From an uncultured Candidatus Saccharibacteria bacterium (GTDB taxonomy: Bacteria; Patescibacteriota; Saccharimonadia; Saccharimonadales; AWTP1-31), in the NCBI GenBank assembly GCA_903946795.1, contig CAJAXB010000002.1, forward strand, positions 1 to 33,156: DNA of 33,156 bases. Direction: 5' to 3'. The first letter of the stretch is position 1. The number at the start of each line of letters is the position of its first letter. The notes beneath the pieces were generated by a model, which was not told the DNA's origin, did not search any database, and saw nothing but the letters and a program-made list of their open reading frames with translations. Shown here one piece after another: positions 18,097 through 28,953 of the stretch. The position numbers and the translations under genes are program-made.

Positions 18097-18666
18097 CTAC
18101 GCTTTTTTGCTTCGTATCTGGTTCGGTCGAACGATTAGCCACAACGCAAGGGAGACAAATAGCAGCATGGCGCTATAAAACCCAATCTCTCCATAGAGCT
18201 CTAACTTATAGCCTTCATTAAAGTTCAAAACAAAATATGCAATGGCGGACAACGTATACGCAGCAATACATACTAAACTTGTAGCAATAAGCGCACTCTT
18301 CCGTTGCAGACAGGCAGCTACGATGAGTGGAATGACGTACAGAAATACTGCTTTGCTGGCCATGCCTCGTTGTATGTATACATGGAATGAGGCTATGAAA
18401 ATATCAGTTGTAATGATAGTGAAGGCAAGTTTATGTAGTGTAGCTTGAGTAACATTTTTCTTCTGTACTGAGTACCAGATAATCGCAACGGTTACGATTA
18501 GTAGTGCAATGACCGCCCACTTTCGTAGCACAACAACTGGCTCTATAAGTTTTCCGGCATCGTATGCGATGAGCTGAGCGACAAGAGCAATAATATACAG
18601 GAAATGAATACCCGTTACACGTCGAAGCCGTACTTTGAGTGCAGGGTTGTAGAGTGCTTTAGCCAT
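18097..18666 (-). CDS. Hypothetical multi-TM membrane protein
   Basis: Multiple hydrophobic helices; TATAAT -10 6 nt from ATG. Confidence 0.7.
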   Translation of the reverse strand: MAKALYNPALKVRLRRVTGIHFLYIIALVAQLIAYDAGKLIEPVVVLRKWAVIALLIVTVAIIWYSVQKKNVTQATLHKLAFTIITTDIFIASFHVYIQRGMASKAVFLYVIPLIVAACLQRKSALIATSLVCIAAYTLSAIAYFVLNFNEGYKLELYGEIGFYSAMLLFVSLALWLIVRPNQIRSKKA

Positions 18667-18747
18667 TCCTTCATTATAGCCTTAAGCAATTTCACCTGCA
18701 AAGAATATCGGCTATTTATCAACATACTGACGTATACTAGATACCAT

Positions 18748-18858
18748 ATGAAGAAAAGAGATAAAAAGAAACAAGACAAACTACATAAAATCACAACGAA
18801 GCGGGCACTATACGAAAAAGCCCGACGTATGAAGAGAAAACTAAAATCTAATATTTAG
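18748..18858 (+). CDS. 36-aa highly basic protein [36 protein letters not shown]
   Basis: TATACT -10 (18733-18738) 9 nt before ATG; replaces the longer ORF-track call starting at 18604. Confidence 0.5.
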   Translation: MKKRDKKKQDKLHKITTKRALYEKARRMKRKLKSNI

Positions 18859-19215
18859 TATTCGCGTTAAGGACTGCTCTTGCGGATACTATGTCAATAA
18901 TTTTGTCTTCTTTAGGACGAAATATTACTGCTTCATTGGAATTTAAATAAAGCAGTATCTTGTCATCTTTTTGTAACTTACCAACAACCATATTGGCATT
19001 AAAATCTGCAGGGTCATAGACTGAAACAATAATAGGTTTTGAATATGGAAGATCTAGCTCTTTGTTGATCCTATTTATTAAAGCGACATTCTGATCATTA
19101 ATCTTATCAAGCTTGTTACTTTGATCATTGCGATACCTTGCACCTAGTATAAGTAGCGTAATTAATAATACGCAGATTATGCATACTACTGTAAGGAAAA
19201 TTCGAGGTCGCTTTT

Positions 19216-19219
<4 letters not shown>
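18848..19219 (-). CDS. Hypothetical membrane-anchored protein coupled to the collagen-like gene
   Basis: N-terminal [23 protein letters not shown]; 4-nt ATGA overlap with upstream gene. Confidence 0.7.
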
Positions 19220-20361
<1,142 letters not shown>

Positions 20362-20476
20362 AAAACCTGCTCACAACTTTCTTATACATAAGCATATCAC
20401 TAGATATAAAAATAATGAAAAAGAAAACCATAAATATTTATTGCAAATTATGCAACTTAGCTATAAAATACTGCGA

Positions 20477-21403
20477 ATGGAAAAAAGTCAGTTAGACGCT
20501 TTTGAGCGTCAAGGGGTTGCACCTGAGCTACGAAGCGTAGAGCATTTCTTTTTTGATATTTCTGAATCTGGTGAGTATTTCGCAGTACCTAGAGAAATTA
20601 ATATTGGCCGGGAAACATGTACGCTCTTAGAAAATGGTGGAGTTATATCAGAGCAGTCGGTCGTAACAAAATCTGAAATAGGGCCACGATCTATCATCAA
20701 GGGTGTGAGCATTATTCTAAATAGCACTATCGAAAACTATATTGTAGATACTTCAGTAATTTCAGATAGTACGGTCATAGACCCGATGTCAAAATCGTCT
20801 TCAATCATTAAAAATTCATCAATTGGCATATCAAGTACTATCATTACTACTGATATACATGACTCAAACATTGGAGGCAATGCTGAAATAGGACCGTATA
20901 GCACTGTCCAAGATTCAAATATTGGAGATAACTTTAGTATGGGAGGGGGTTCTTATATTCTTGGTGAGTCTGCTTCTGTGCACCATATTCAATCTGGAAC
21001 ATGCGACATCAAAGATAATGTAGAGATCGGCAACGACGTTACAATTCATGCTGGAGTTTCAGTTGGAAATAATGTATCAATCGGATCATTTGTAAGTATC
21101 AACGAATACGTAGATATTCATCAAAAAACTGTTGTAGAAGATTTTGTAAAAATCGGTACCTGTACACGCATTGGCAAAGAAAGTTATATTTTAAATCGTT
21201 CTTCTATTGAGGGAGCGAAGCCAATCCAAGAACGAACCTTTGTATACCATAATAAACAAGATACTGACTACGAGACAATGAGTACACGTCATATGTTCCG
21301 ACATGTTATACCTTTCGAACACACACTTCGTGCTCAATATAATAAAGAGAGCCCCGAGTATGATACCTACTGGCTTATTTCAAATAAACGTCGGCCGTAT
21401 TAG
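20477..21403 (+). CDS. Left-handed beta-helix (hexapeptide-repeat) protein
   Basis: Many [IV]GxxxxI-type hexapeptides (NIGGNAEIGPYSTVQDSNIGDN, IGNDVTIHAGVSVGNNVSIGSF). Start moved to the ATG at 20477, which has a TAAAAT -10 7 nt upstream. Confidence 0.8.
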   Translation: MEKSQLDAFERQGVAPELRSVEHFFFDISESGEYFAVPREINIGRETCTLLENGGVISEQSVVTKSEIGPRSIIKGVSIILNSTIENYIVDTSVISDSTVIDPMSKSSSIIKNSSIGISSTIITTDIHDSNIGGNAEIGPYSTVQDSNIGDNFSMGGGSYILGESASVHHIQSGTCDIKDNVEIGNDVTIHAGVSVGNNVSIGSFVSINEYVDIHQKTVVEDFVKIGTCTRIGKESYILNRSSIEGAKPIQERTFVYHNKQDTDYETMSTRHMFRHVIPFEHTLRAQYNKESPEYDTYWLISNKRRPY

Positions 21404-21550
21404 CCGCAACACTGTGCGCTCACAGACATGATTTTGTGAAGTAGACTCCTTTAGTACATCATTATGCAAGAATTGCTAATTCTTTGGTATGTTTGCGTTA
21501 GCTTGATAGCATTGTAGTAAGATGCAAGGATTCCATCACAGCTAAATAAT

Positions 21551-22999
21551 ATGAGTAACACATATAAAAAAATTGGCAAAAAAATACAGCGCATCACAAT
21601 GCAACATCCGTTCGTAGTATCGTTCGTAGCCGGTTGTATATATTTTGCTGTAGTTATGAGTTGGATGTTTACTGTTCGTACATCTGAGATTGCGAAAGGA
21701 AACGCTGCTAAATATGTAGGCATCAGTGCAGCACTCATTATGGTCAGTAGTTTTGCTACTGGCTTTGTCCTCTTTACACTGATTATTCGAAAGCTAAAAA
21801 TACGAATTGATTCAAAAAGTGCACTTATCCTTATTCCCGCGGCTTGGGTAGTAAGTGAATATTTGCGGGCAGTTTTTTTCTCGATCGTGAGTCTTGGCCC
21901 TACAGGTAGAATAGGGCCCTATTGGTCTTATGGAGACGTTGGATATATTCTTGGGCTGACTCCATTAACCTATCTTGGTAGATTAGGGGGCGTCTATTTC
22001 TTGAGTTTTATCGCAGTTTTTATAATAGTTCTTATAATTCGCACGTTTAGGCTGAGGGCATATCGCTTTGCAATAATCTTGTTAGTAGCCGTATCTCTAT
22101 TAAGCGCACTGTGCTGGAAACTGTACTCTCATGCTAACGGACGAAAGATTTCAATAGCTGCGTTGAGTTATAGAAGTGTTGAGTATCCTTTAATCCAGTC
22201 TAATGAAGCCAGGAAACTCATTGAAAGACAAGGCGCACAAACACCAGAAGTTGTCGTTTTACCAGAGTACTCAGGGTTTTACGTAAAAGATAGTAAAAAT
22301 AACGACCAACTGCTACAGGCATTTATGAAGAATCATGGATTAGTAATTCAAAGTCGTCGAGAAATACAAGATAGCTATAACAAAAACATGCTCGTGTTTC
22401 TAGCCCCTAACGGCCAATTATTAAATGAACAGCAAAAATGGTTTACGGTGCCGTCTGGTGAGTATGTACCGTACGTGTACCAAGTTCTACTTGCATACGC
22501 TGGCCAGGGACAGTTACTACTTGATTTTCGCAATCAGAAAAGTGTTTTGCCAGGTGATAGACCGGAAACACCATATACGTTTGATGGTGTGAGCTATGGA
22601 TCATTGGTTTGCTCAGGCATTACAAGTCCAGAACACTACCGAGCTTTAGCTGCAAATGGTGCTGTCGTTTTAACTAACTCTGCATCCCTTGGTTCTTTAG
22701 GTGTATCAAGCTTTCATCACACTCAAGCGCAAATGATGGCGCAACGCTACGCTATTGATACGGCAAGACCGTTTATTCAAAGTGCAAAAGACGCTCCTGC
22801 ATTTATATATGATCATAACGGCAAGCTTCTTGGCAAAACGACAAATGGCATTATCCAAACGGAGGTTACGGCCAACAGTAAAAAGACACCCTATACACTG
22901 TTTGGCGATTGGATTGTCGTAATGAGCTCATTAATCATCGTTATAGTTATATCGCGGCCATTGATATTTCATAAAAAGAAAGATAACATTAAAACATAA
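21551..22999 (+). CDS. Apolipoprotein N-acyltransferase (Lnt)-like membrane protein
   Basis: N-terminal TM bundle, then nitrilase-like domain: VVVLPEYSGFY (E), QKWFTVPSGEYVPY (K), SLVCSGITSPEHYRAL (C). Confidence 0.8.
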   Translation: MSNTYKKIGKKIQRITMQHPFVVSFVAGCIYFAVVMSWMFTVRTSEIAKGNAAKYVGISAALIMVSSFATGFVLFTLIIRKLKIRIDSKSALILIPAAWVVSEYLRAVFFSIVSLGPTGRIGPYWSYGDVGYILGLTPLTYLGRLGGVYFLSFIAVFIIVLIIRTFRLRAYRFAIILLVAVSLLSALCWKLYSHANGRKISIAALSYRSVEYPLIQSNEARKLIERQGAQTPEVVVLPEYSGFYVKDSKNNDQLLQAFMKNHGLVIQSRREIQDSYNKNMLVFLAPNGQLLNEQQKWFTVPSGEYVPYVYQVLLAYAGQGQLLLDFRNQKSVLPGDRPETPYTFDGVSYGSLVCSGITSPEHYRALAANGAVVLTNSASLGSLGVSSFHHTQAQMMAQRYAIDTARPFIQSAKDAPAFIYDHNGKLLGKTTNGIIQTEVTANSKKTPYTLFGDWIVVMSSLIIVIVISRPLIFHKKKDNIKT

Positions 23000-23023
23000 G
23001 TAATATTTAGGGCATATGACACT

Positions 23024-23674
23024 ATGGCGCAAAAAAATAAAAATAATCAAAAAGTAAATATCAAAAAGCACAAAAACTTTAAGGTGAAGCTCATTGTGGC
23101 TGCAGTCGTTGCCTTTGCACTTATTGGTGTATTGACGCTTCGTCTCTCAAACGCTGCAACGTATGATGGATATCAACGTTTTCGTATCGTACAGACTGCA
23201 GAATCGCAACTTGGAAATGTTGAATATAATCCTCAAGTTATGCAATACACTGAAGGTAATGCTGAATCATGGTGTGCTGATTTTGTGAGCTGGGTATTTA
23301 AGCAGGCCGGATATGCGTTTTACGCTAACCCTGCGCCAGGTAGAAGCTCATGGAGAATTCCGCTTGTGAACGCCCAAATTGCAGGGTATCCCAATTTACG
23401 ATCATACTTCATAAAAAATGGCGCGTACAAAACTAAAGAATCAATGTACATACCTGGACCGGGTGACGTAGTTATTTTTTCAAGGCAAGGAAGAAGCCAT
23501 ACTGGAATTGTTGTCAGAGTAGACCAGCCCGCAAACAAGAACGAAAAGTGGATATATACGATTGAAGGCAATACTGATACCAACGATGTCGCTAGAAGAG
23601 CGTATCCAATGAGTGATGGCACAATTGATGGCTACGGAACTATCATAAATGCGCAGCCTACAGTGAAGGGGTAA
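23024..23674 (+). CDS. Membrane-anchored CHAP-domain peptidoglycan hydrolase
   Basis: N-terminal TM; ESWCADFVSWVFKQAGY (Cys), SHTGIVVRV (His), YTIEGNT. Confidence 0.88.
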   Translation: MAQKNKNNQKVNIKKHKNFKVKLIVAAVVAFALIGVLTLRLSNAATYDGYQRFRIVQTAESQLGNVEYNPQVMQYTEGNAESWCADFVSWVFKQAGYAFYANPAPGRSSWRIPLVNAQIAGYPNLRSYFIKNGAYKTKESMYIPGPGDVVIFSRQGRSHTGIVVRVDQPANKNEKWIYTIEGNTDTNDVARRAYPMSDGTIDGYGTIINAQPTVKG

Positions 23675-23682
23675 GTTGTAGT

Positions 23683-24267
23683 ATGAAAAATAAACTTACC
23701 AATATTATACAAAATCGTTATGGAAGAATAATGCTCTTTAGTATTGTGATTCTTTTGAGCGCAACAGCAAGCTATTCAATTACAACACTACTTTTAAGAA
23801 AAAATAATGACAAGGCAAAGACTCTAAACCCAGTACGCGTCAATGAAACCGTTTCAGATCTTACAACAAGCAGTACCGACACTCAGTCAGCAAGACCACA
23901 AACGACTGCGCCGTCTACTCAACCGGCAACGCAATCAGTACCCCCTACTCAGCAGAACTCGCAAAGCTCTCAGACAACCACAACAATTTATTGTGGTGTA
24001 AAGGGAATGCCTGAAGGTGTCTGTAATGCAATAGCAGCAATTGAAAAAAGTGGGCTTAAAAATAATCCATATGTAGTGCCAGATACTACATCTGTTCCTG
24101 ATAATACAAAGATTACAATCGATCGTTTATCATGGCAGCAAAACGCAGACACTACGAGTAACGTTAAATTTACTGCTACATCAGGAACGTCTACGTTCAA
24201 AGGCAGTGCAACATTTTCAGATAGCAATGGAACATGGAAGGTTGTCGGTTTCTCATTAGCAAACTAG
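23683..24267 (+). CDS. Membrane-anchored protein with Ser/Thr/Gln-rich linker and small C-terminal beta domain
   Basis: N-terminal TM IMLFSIVILLSATASYSITTLLL; linker TSSTDTQSARPQTTAPSTQPATQS; 8 nt from the CHAP gene. Confidence 0.7.
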   Translation: MKNKLTNIIQNRYGRIMLFSIVILLSATASYSITTLLLRKNNDKAKTLNPVRVNETVSDLTTSSTDTQSARPQTTAPSTQPATQSVPPTQQNSQSSQTTTTIYCGVKGMPEGVCNAIAAIEKSGLKNNPYVVPDTTSVPDNTKITIDRLSWQQNADTTSNVKFTATSGTSTFKGSATFSDSNGTWKVVGFSLAN

Positions 24268-24278
24268 ATGGTTGTTGA

Positions 24279-24443
24279 CTACTCCCACTTAAGCATCCTA
24301 AGCATTATAAATTCAGCCATTCTTTGTGGATACTCTATAACAGGGTCATGTTCATAGCTTATAAAAAAAGACTGGTCTTCCAGTCTTGGAGCAGTTTCGA
24401 TATGTTGTACTTTTTCTTTTTTTTGTTCGCTAGGATTTTCCAT
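24279..24443 (-). CDS. 54-aa hypothetical protein (MENPSEQKKEKVQHIE...)
   Basis: GGGAG SD upstream of ATG at 24443; contains an internal intrinsic terminator. Confidence 0.5.
   Translation of the reverse strand: MENPSEQKKEKVQHIETAPRLEDQSFFISYEHDPVIEYPQRMAEFIMLRMLKWE
24363..24388 (-). terminator. Intrinsic terminator inside the 54-aa ORF
   Basis: Minus strand AAGACTGG-AAGA-CCAGTCTT followed by T-run. Confidence 0.75.
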
Positions 24444-24618
24444 GCGTACTCCCTTATATTTAATGTTTATAAGGGTGCTCATAATTTATGAACCTCTTTA
24501 ATTTAATCATAATTGCAATGCATAGTAAAAGGACAAAATACTATTACATTTGGTAATTATAATTGTAGTCTCTAAAATATACTTATGCTTCCATTCAAAT
24601 TATTGAGTTATATCTTGT

Positions 24619-27600
24619 ATGCCAGATAATTCAGAAACATTTCAACCTGATTCACCAATAGCTCAAGAAATTGCTGTAGGTGTTCCGCCGCCACAAGATC
24701 TTTTAACTCAGGAACAAATAGAATCACGGCATCGTCTTGTTGCCCTCCATCGTGAAACAAGAGAGGGGCATCACCCTTCAAGGCTAGGTTTTGTTGAAGA
24801 ACTTTCACAACTACCTGTGGACGAGGCTAGGGAACGCATTCGTGAGTTAAGAAGAATTGAACAGGAAACAGGCAAAACGACTACTAGCCTGCAACAATAT
24901 AACGCTTACGTGACAGATTTACGTGAGATTCGTGCTGAACAAAGAGAGCATATCGCACAAGAGCTTGAAAAAATTCCAGAGGATGCAACTCCGCAAGAAC
25001 GCAGAGAAGTGTTTATAATGGCTCTTGATCATAGCCCTCCCCTTGCAACACGCACACTTGAAAAAGTTAATGAGCTAGTACCTCAATCCATGTTTTCTGA
25101 TAACCATAGAAAAATGTTTAGTGATGAACAAATTTCTGAGATTGCTCAAGATCCAGAAAAGTTTAAGCAAGCGTTAAAACAGGCGATTATTGATGAACCT
25201 GAAATGGTAATTAGGACAGCTAAAATTATGGAACAAGTTGCTTCGCCTGAGGATATACGATCGGCTCTTGACACTCTCCAAGAAACAAAACCTGATATGC
25301 TACTGAGTAAATTACCGTATGTCATGAGGTATTATTCGAGAGATGAGGCTCGCATTCTTGTTACTACGCTTGCCGAGAAGAATCCTGGGTATGCTCTCTA
25401 TGACATAATGAATCCAGATATCTCAGAGCTCATTGGAGAAGATGCAGTCGCGAGAATCGCAAATAAAGCGCTTGAAGGTAACTATCTTCCACTAATGTCT
25501 TGCCTGGAAGAGTGTATCAAGCAAGGATTTTTTACTAAAGAAGCTCTAAAGGTGAGGATTCTAAAGGATCTTGAACCTCGATTAGATGAAGAAAATGAAT
25601 CTATCCTTGCGAGCGATTCTGGACCCCAGCTTCATAATGTTGAAAATCTAATGCGCAGCGAATTGTATACGTCTGAAGAAAAAGCTGAAATACACGACAA
25701 AGTATTGATGCTTTTTCAAAATGCCGATGATACTTTTTTTAGAAGTCTGGAATCTACCTCAATACTGACGGAAGAAGAAAAGATTGCTTTATTTACGACT
25801 AAATTTACTGCAGACCCTATGGGGGCGATGGATAAATATGCAAGTATGGTAAGTACATTTACAGATCCAGAAGTCGCACGAGAGACGATTTTACAATACA
25901 TTCGTGTCACTGGACCAGAATCATACAAAAATGCATGGAGTATTCTTGATAGTAGCGCGTTAACAATAGATGATAAAAGGAATTTTGTTCTTGAAATACA
26001 CAAGAATAATCCAGATAAAATTTTTGGTTTGTTGTACAAAATCGATGGAAGTTACAATGATGAAATTTTTAATAACCAAGAAATAGCAGAAATAATTCGC
26101 AATACTTTTGAAACTATAGATATGGCAACAGCTGCCCTGCACCTTGTTTCAATGACAAAATATATAGATTCGTCACAGCTCAAGCCAATCTTGATAGATA
26201 AATTTACACATGATCCTTCTACTGCGCTCTTTGTATCTCGTAATAAAGAAGTGATTGATCAATTATTCACTAAAGAAGAACAACTGAATATGCTTAATAC
26301 ATCTATTGATCACCAGTTACGAAATTTTAGTGAAGGTGACAACACGTTATACGAAATTAAATTTTCATCAATCAAAGAAATTTTCGGTGATGAAATCTTA
26401 AAAAATGTTGCAGATAAAGTGCTTTCCGTAAGCCCGGATAAATTCATAAGTAGTATTGGAAGTATAAGCTATCTTTATGAAGCTCATGAACTTACAGAAA
26501 TTGTATTAAATTTTTCTCAGACTATTGCTGGTCAAAGAGCTCTTTTCACCAATATGATGTTTGAATACGGTAGTCAAACAGAATGGAGCAGTATAGTAGA
26601 TAAAGACGTTGTAAGAAAACTCATACTTGAGGCTGATCCAGAAATTCACAGGAATATAATTCTTGTGAATGACAAGCTTGAAAGATATCTTACCCAACAA
26701 GATATTAGTAGCATGGCAAGCAATATGCTAGAAATTAATCCAATAATTGCATTACGGTTTCCTGATTTCTTTGCTGAACATGTTCCTGGATTTGAAGCTA
26801 ATCAAGTGCTATCTCGTGCGTTGCAAGACCAACCTAGAATGGCAATTCTTGGTAAGTATTTTGATGAAACTCTACAAAGAGCACAGAAAACAGATCGAGA
26901 AGCTGTTCTTGAACGATTACTAAAAGATGCAGAATATATGTATTTACTGATCGAACGGCAATCTAGATCTGGAAGCCTAGAAAGCTATTCCGCACTACAT
27001 TCTAAATTTGAACTTAACCCAAAAACAGAAAGATCATTATTTGAAACGTATAGTATTATATCTGATCTTGGTACTAGTGAAGATATAGCATTACTAACAT
27101 CAGTAGAGTCAATTATAGAAGTGGAAAAAGTTGCCGCTCAAGTAGTAGCTCGGTCCCTAGGGATAGAGGAAGAAATAAACATTGAAGCAAGTCAAAAACT
27201 ACTTGATCAGCTAGGCAGCATTATTCCACTTGGGCTGTATGTTGCGCAATATAGATCATCTCCTGCACACGCTGCTGTATTGAAGCCAATGGTCGAGGCG
27301 ACACTTAATGGTACATATGAATCTTGGAAGTTCGGAACTGGACCCGATTCTTTAAGTTCCCTGAAGGTGGCGGGGCTTATACCACCTAATCTCACTGAAG
27401 AACAATATGCGATATGGCAGCAAGAGACCCAGACTGAAAGAACAGAAACATTTACCGTAGAAACAACTGCTGTAATCGATGAGATTCGTACGATTCTTAA
27501 TGATGAAGAATTACAGTTACCTGCTGGTTCACTCATTGCGCCATCTGAAAAAGTATCAGCTTTAGATTCAATCGCAGTTCAAATGCCTGAGCTTGGCAAA

Positions 27601-28452
27601 GAAATTGCGAGTATCCATCAAGAATTAAAAATATTACGAGAGCAGCCCGATCAAGAACTTGCTAAAGTGCAAATAACCGAACTTGAGCGCAATCTTTCAA
27701 CCCTAGAGCTGACTAGAAAAGAGCTGCAGATTCAGCAAGACATCATTCAGCTTACAAATCTTAGCGAAGAAGAAGTTCGGAGTGGGGTTGTCCAAAAAGC
27801 TGGAGGTAAGGGTAGGCCAATTATTCAGATAGTACAGCGACTAAGTAAAAATATTAACAATGATGTTCAGTATGTAGTTGATCGACTCGAGACCGTCCTA
27901 GATAGCTATAAGCAACAGACAGGCAATTTACAAGTATTGCGTGTTAGCGATACCGCTAGTCCAAAAATAACTATGGAAATTGGTGAATTACCATTATCTT
28001 CTTGTCAAAATTTCCGTAATGGAATTATGAATCAGGCATTGATGGGCTATACGGACCCTAATACAAAAATTCTTCTTCTTGCCAATGAGCGAGGTAATCC
28101 AGTGGCTCGATCTGTCTTTAGAATTTTATCTGATGAAGCAGGGAATCCTGTATTGCACGCCGAGACTATATATACAACTGAAGTCAGTGAAGGTGTGTCT
28201 AGAGCAATGTACCAGCATGCAATTGAAAAAGCAGAATCAATGGGTATGCCATTATTTATTTCATCAGTATCACAGAATGATGAAGGCCATATGGTCGGAA
28301 CGAGGGATATTGAAGGTATCACGAGAACTAAAACTGAATCCGTCTTATCTTCAGCGGGCTCACGAGCTCCAAGCGTATATGTTGATTCCGCTGGTGGAGA
28401 AAGACGCGGCGGTGTATATTCATTCACAAATGTTGTGACGCTGAGTACGTAA
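24619..28452 (+). CDS. Giant (1277 aa) helical-repeat protein with C-terminal domain of unknown function
   Basis: Single long ORF; recurrent ~35-aa helical units (F[TS]xEE...DPxxAL/LFTKEEQ); no TM or signal; C-terminal SSCQNFRNGIMNQALMGYTDPNTKILLLANERGNPVARSVFRIL. Confidence 0.85.
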   Translation: MPDNSETFQPDSPIAQEIAVGVPPPQDLLTQEQIESRHRLVALHRETREGHHPSRLGFVEELSQLPVDEARERIRELRRIEQETGKTTTSLQQYNAYVTDLREIRAEQREHIAQELEKIPEDATPQERREVFIMALDHSPPLATRTLEKVNELVPQSMFSDNHRKMFSDEQISEIAQDPEKFKQALKQAIIDEPEMVIRTAKIMEQVASPEDIRSALDTLQETKPDMLLSKLPYVMRYYSRDEARILVTTLAEKNPGYALYDIMNPDISELIGEDAVARIANKALEGNYLPLMSCLEECIKQGFFTKEALKVRILKDLEPRLDEENESILASDSGPQLHNVENLMRSELYTSEEKAEIHDKVLMLFQNADDTFFRSLESTSILTEEEKIALFTTKFTADPMGAMDKYASMVSTFTDPEVARETILQYIRVTGPESYKNAWSILDSSALTIDDKRNFVLEIHKNNPDKIFGLLYKIDGSYNDEIFNNQEIAEIIRNTFETIDMATAALHLVSMTKYIDSSQLKPILIDKFTHDPSTALFVSRNKEVIDQLFTKEEQLNMLNTSIDHQLRNFSEGDNTLYEIKFSSIKEIFGDEILKNVADKVLSVSPDKFISSIGSISYLYEAHELTEIVLNFSQTIAGQRALFTNMMFEYGSQTEWSSIVDKDVVRKLILEADPEIHRNIILVNDKLERYLTQQDISSMASNMLEINPIIALRFPDFFAEHVPGFEANQVLSRALQDQPRMAILGKYFDETLQRAQKTDREAVLERLLKDAEYMYLLIERQSRSGSLESYSALHSKFELNPKTERSLFETYSIISDLGTSEDIALLTSVESIIEVEKVAAQVVARSLGIEEEINIEASQKLLDQLGSIIPLGLYVAQYRSSPAHAAVLKPMVEATLNGTYESWKFGTGPDSLSSLKVAGLIPPNLTEEQYAIWQQETQTERTETFTVETTAVIDEIRTILNDEELQLPAGSLIAPSEKVSALDSIAVQMPELGKEIASIHQELKILREQPDQELAKVQITELERNLSTLELTRKELQIQQDIIQLTNLSEEEVRSGVVQKAGGKGRPIIQIVQRLSKNINNDVQYVVDRLETVLDSYKQQTGNLQVLRVSDTASPKITMEIGELPLSSCQNFRNGIMNQALMGYTDPNTKILLLANERGNPVARSVFRILSDEAGNPVLHAETIYTTEVSEGVSRAMYQHAIEKAESMGMPLFISSVSQNDEGHMVGTRDIEGITRTKTESVLSSAGSRAPSVYVDSAGGERRGGVYSFTNVVTLST

Positions 28453-28453
28453 C

Positions 28454-28870
28454 TTATTTGTTTAAATAAGTAATCCCAATCTGCACGGTGGTAGCGTATA
28501 CGCCCCACACGAGGTACGGGATATTTGCATAGCTGACCCATCTGAGTTCAGGAGCTTTTTGCCAAACTGCAACGAGTGCCCATATGAGCGTACATACAAC
28601 AAGTACAATATCTATAGATGCTAGGAAATTATTTGCCAAACCAAATTGTATGTATGGAAATGCGAAGTTGAAAATAAGGTTAAGAGCAAAAGGTAACGCC
28701 ACAACCCACGGAATTTGTTTTTTGAATGCGCTATAGAAAACTGAGGTAAATGAAAGTGCAATTATAGTATATAAAAATGTCCATACGAGACCGATTACCC
28801 AAGACGGTGGAGTCCATGACGGTTTTATGTACTGTGAGTAAAGTGATCTTCCATCCATAAGTTCCTGCAT
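28454..28870 (-). CDS. tspO: TspO/MBR (tryptophan-rich sensory protein) family
   Basis: KPSWTPPSWVIGLVWTFLYTIIA, ALNLIFNFAFPYIQFGLAN, SYANIPYLVWGVYATTVQIGITYLN. Confidence 0.93.
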   Translation of the reverse strand: MQELMDGRSLYSQYIKPSWTPPSWVIGLVWTFLYTIIALSFTSVFYSAFKKQIPWVVALPFALNLIFNFAFPYIQFGLANNFLASIDIVLVVCTLIWALVAVWQKAPELRWVSYANIPYLVWGVYATTVQIGITYLNK

Positions 28871-28916
28871 TTCTTCGTAATATATACGCCAGTGTTTAAT
28901 GTATGAATTGTATCAA

Positions 28917-28940
28917 AAAAAAGACCCACCGGGTCTTTTA
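28917..28940 (-). terminator. Intrinsic terminator downstream of tRNA-Gln (hairpin symmetric, possibly bidirectional)
   Basis: AAAAGACCC-ACC-GGGTCTTTT. Confidence 0.8.
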
Positions 28941-28953
28941 AGCATAAATATAA

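Noticed and set aside
18604-18858. 84-aa version of the basic peptide ORF
   Set aside because: Upstream part crosses the promoter of the 18666- gene and the predicted TATACT promoter; the ATG at 18748 is better supported.
28047-28541. 164-aa minus-strand ORF overlapping the end of the giant gene and tspO
   Set aside because: Antisense to a long coding region and in conflict with the confident tspO call.
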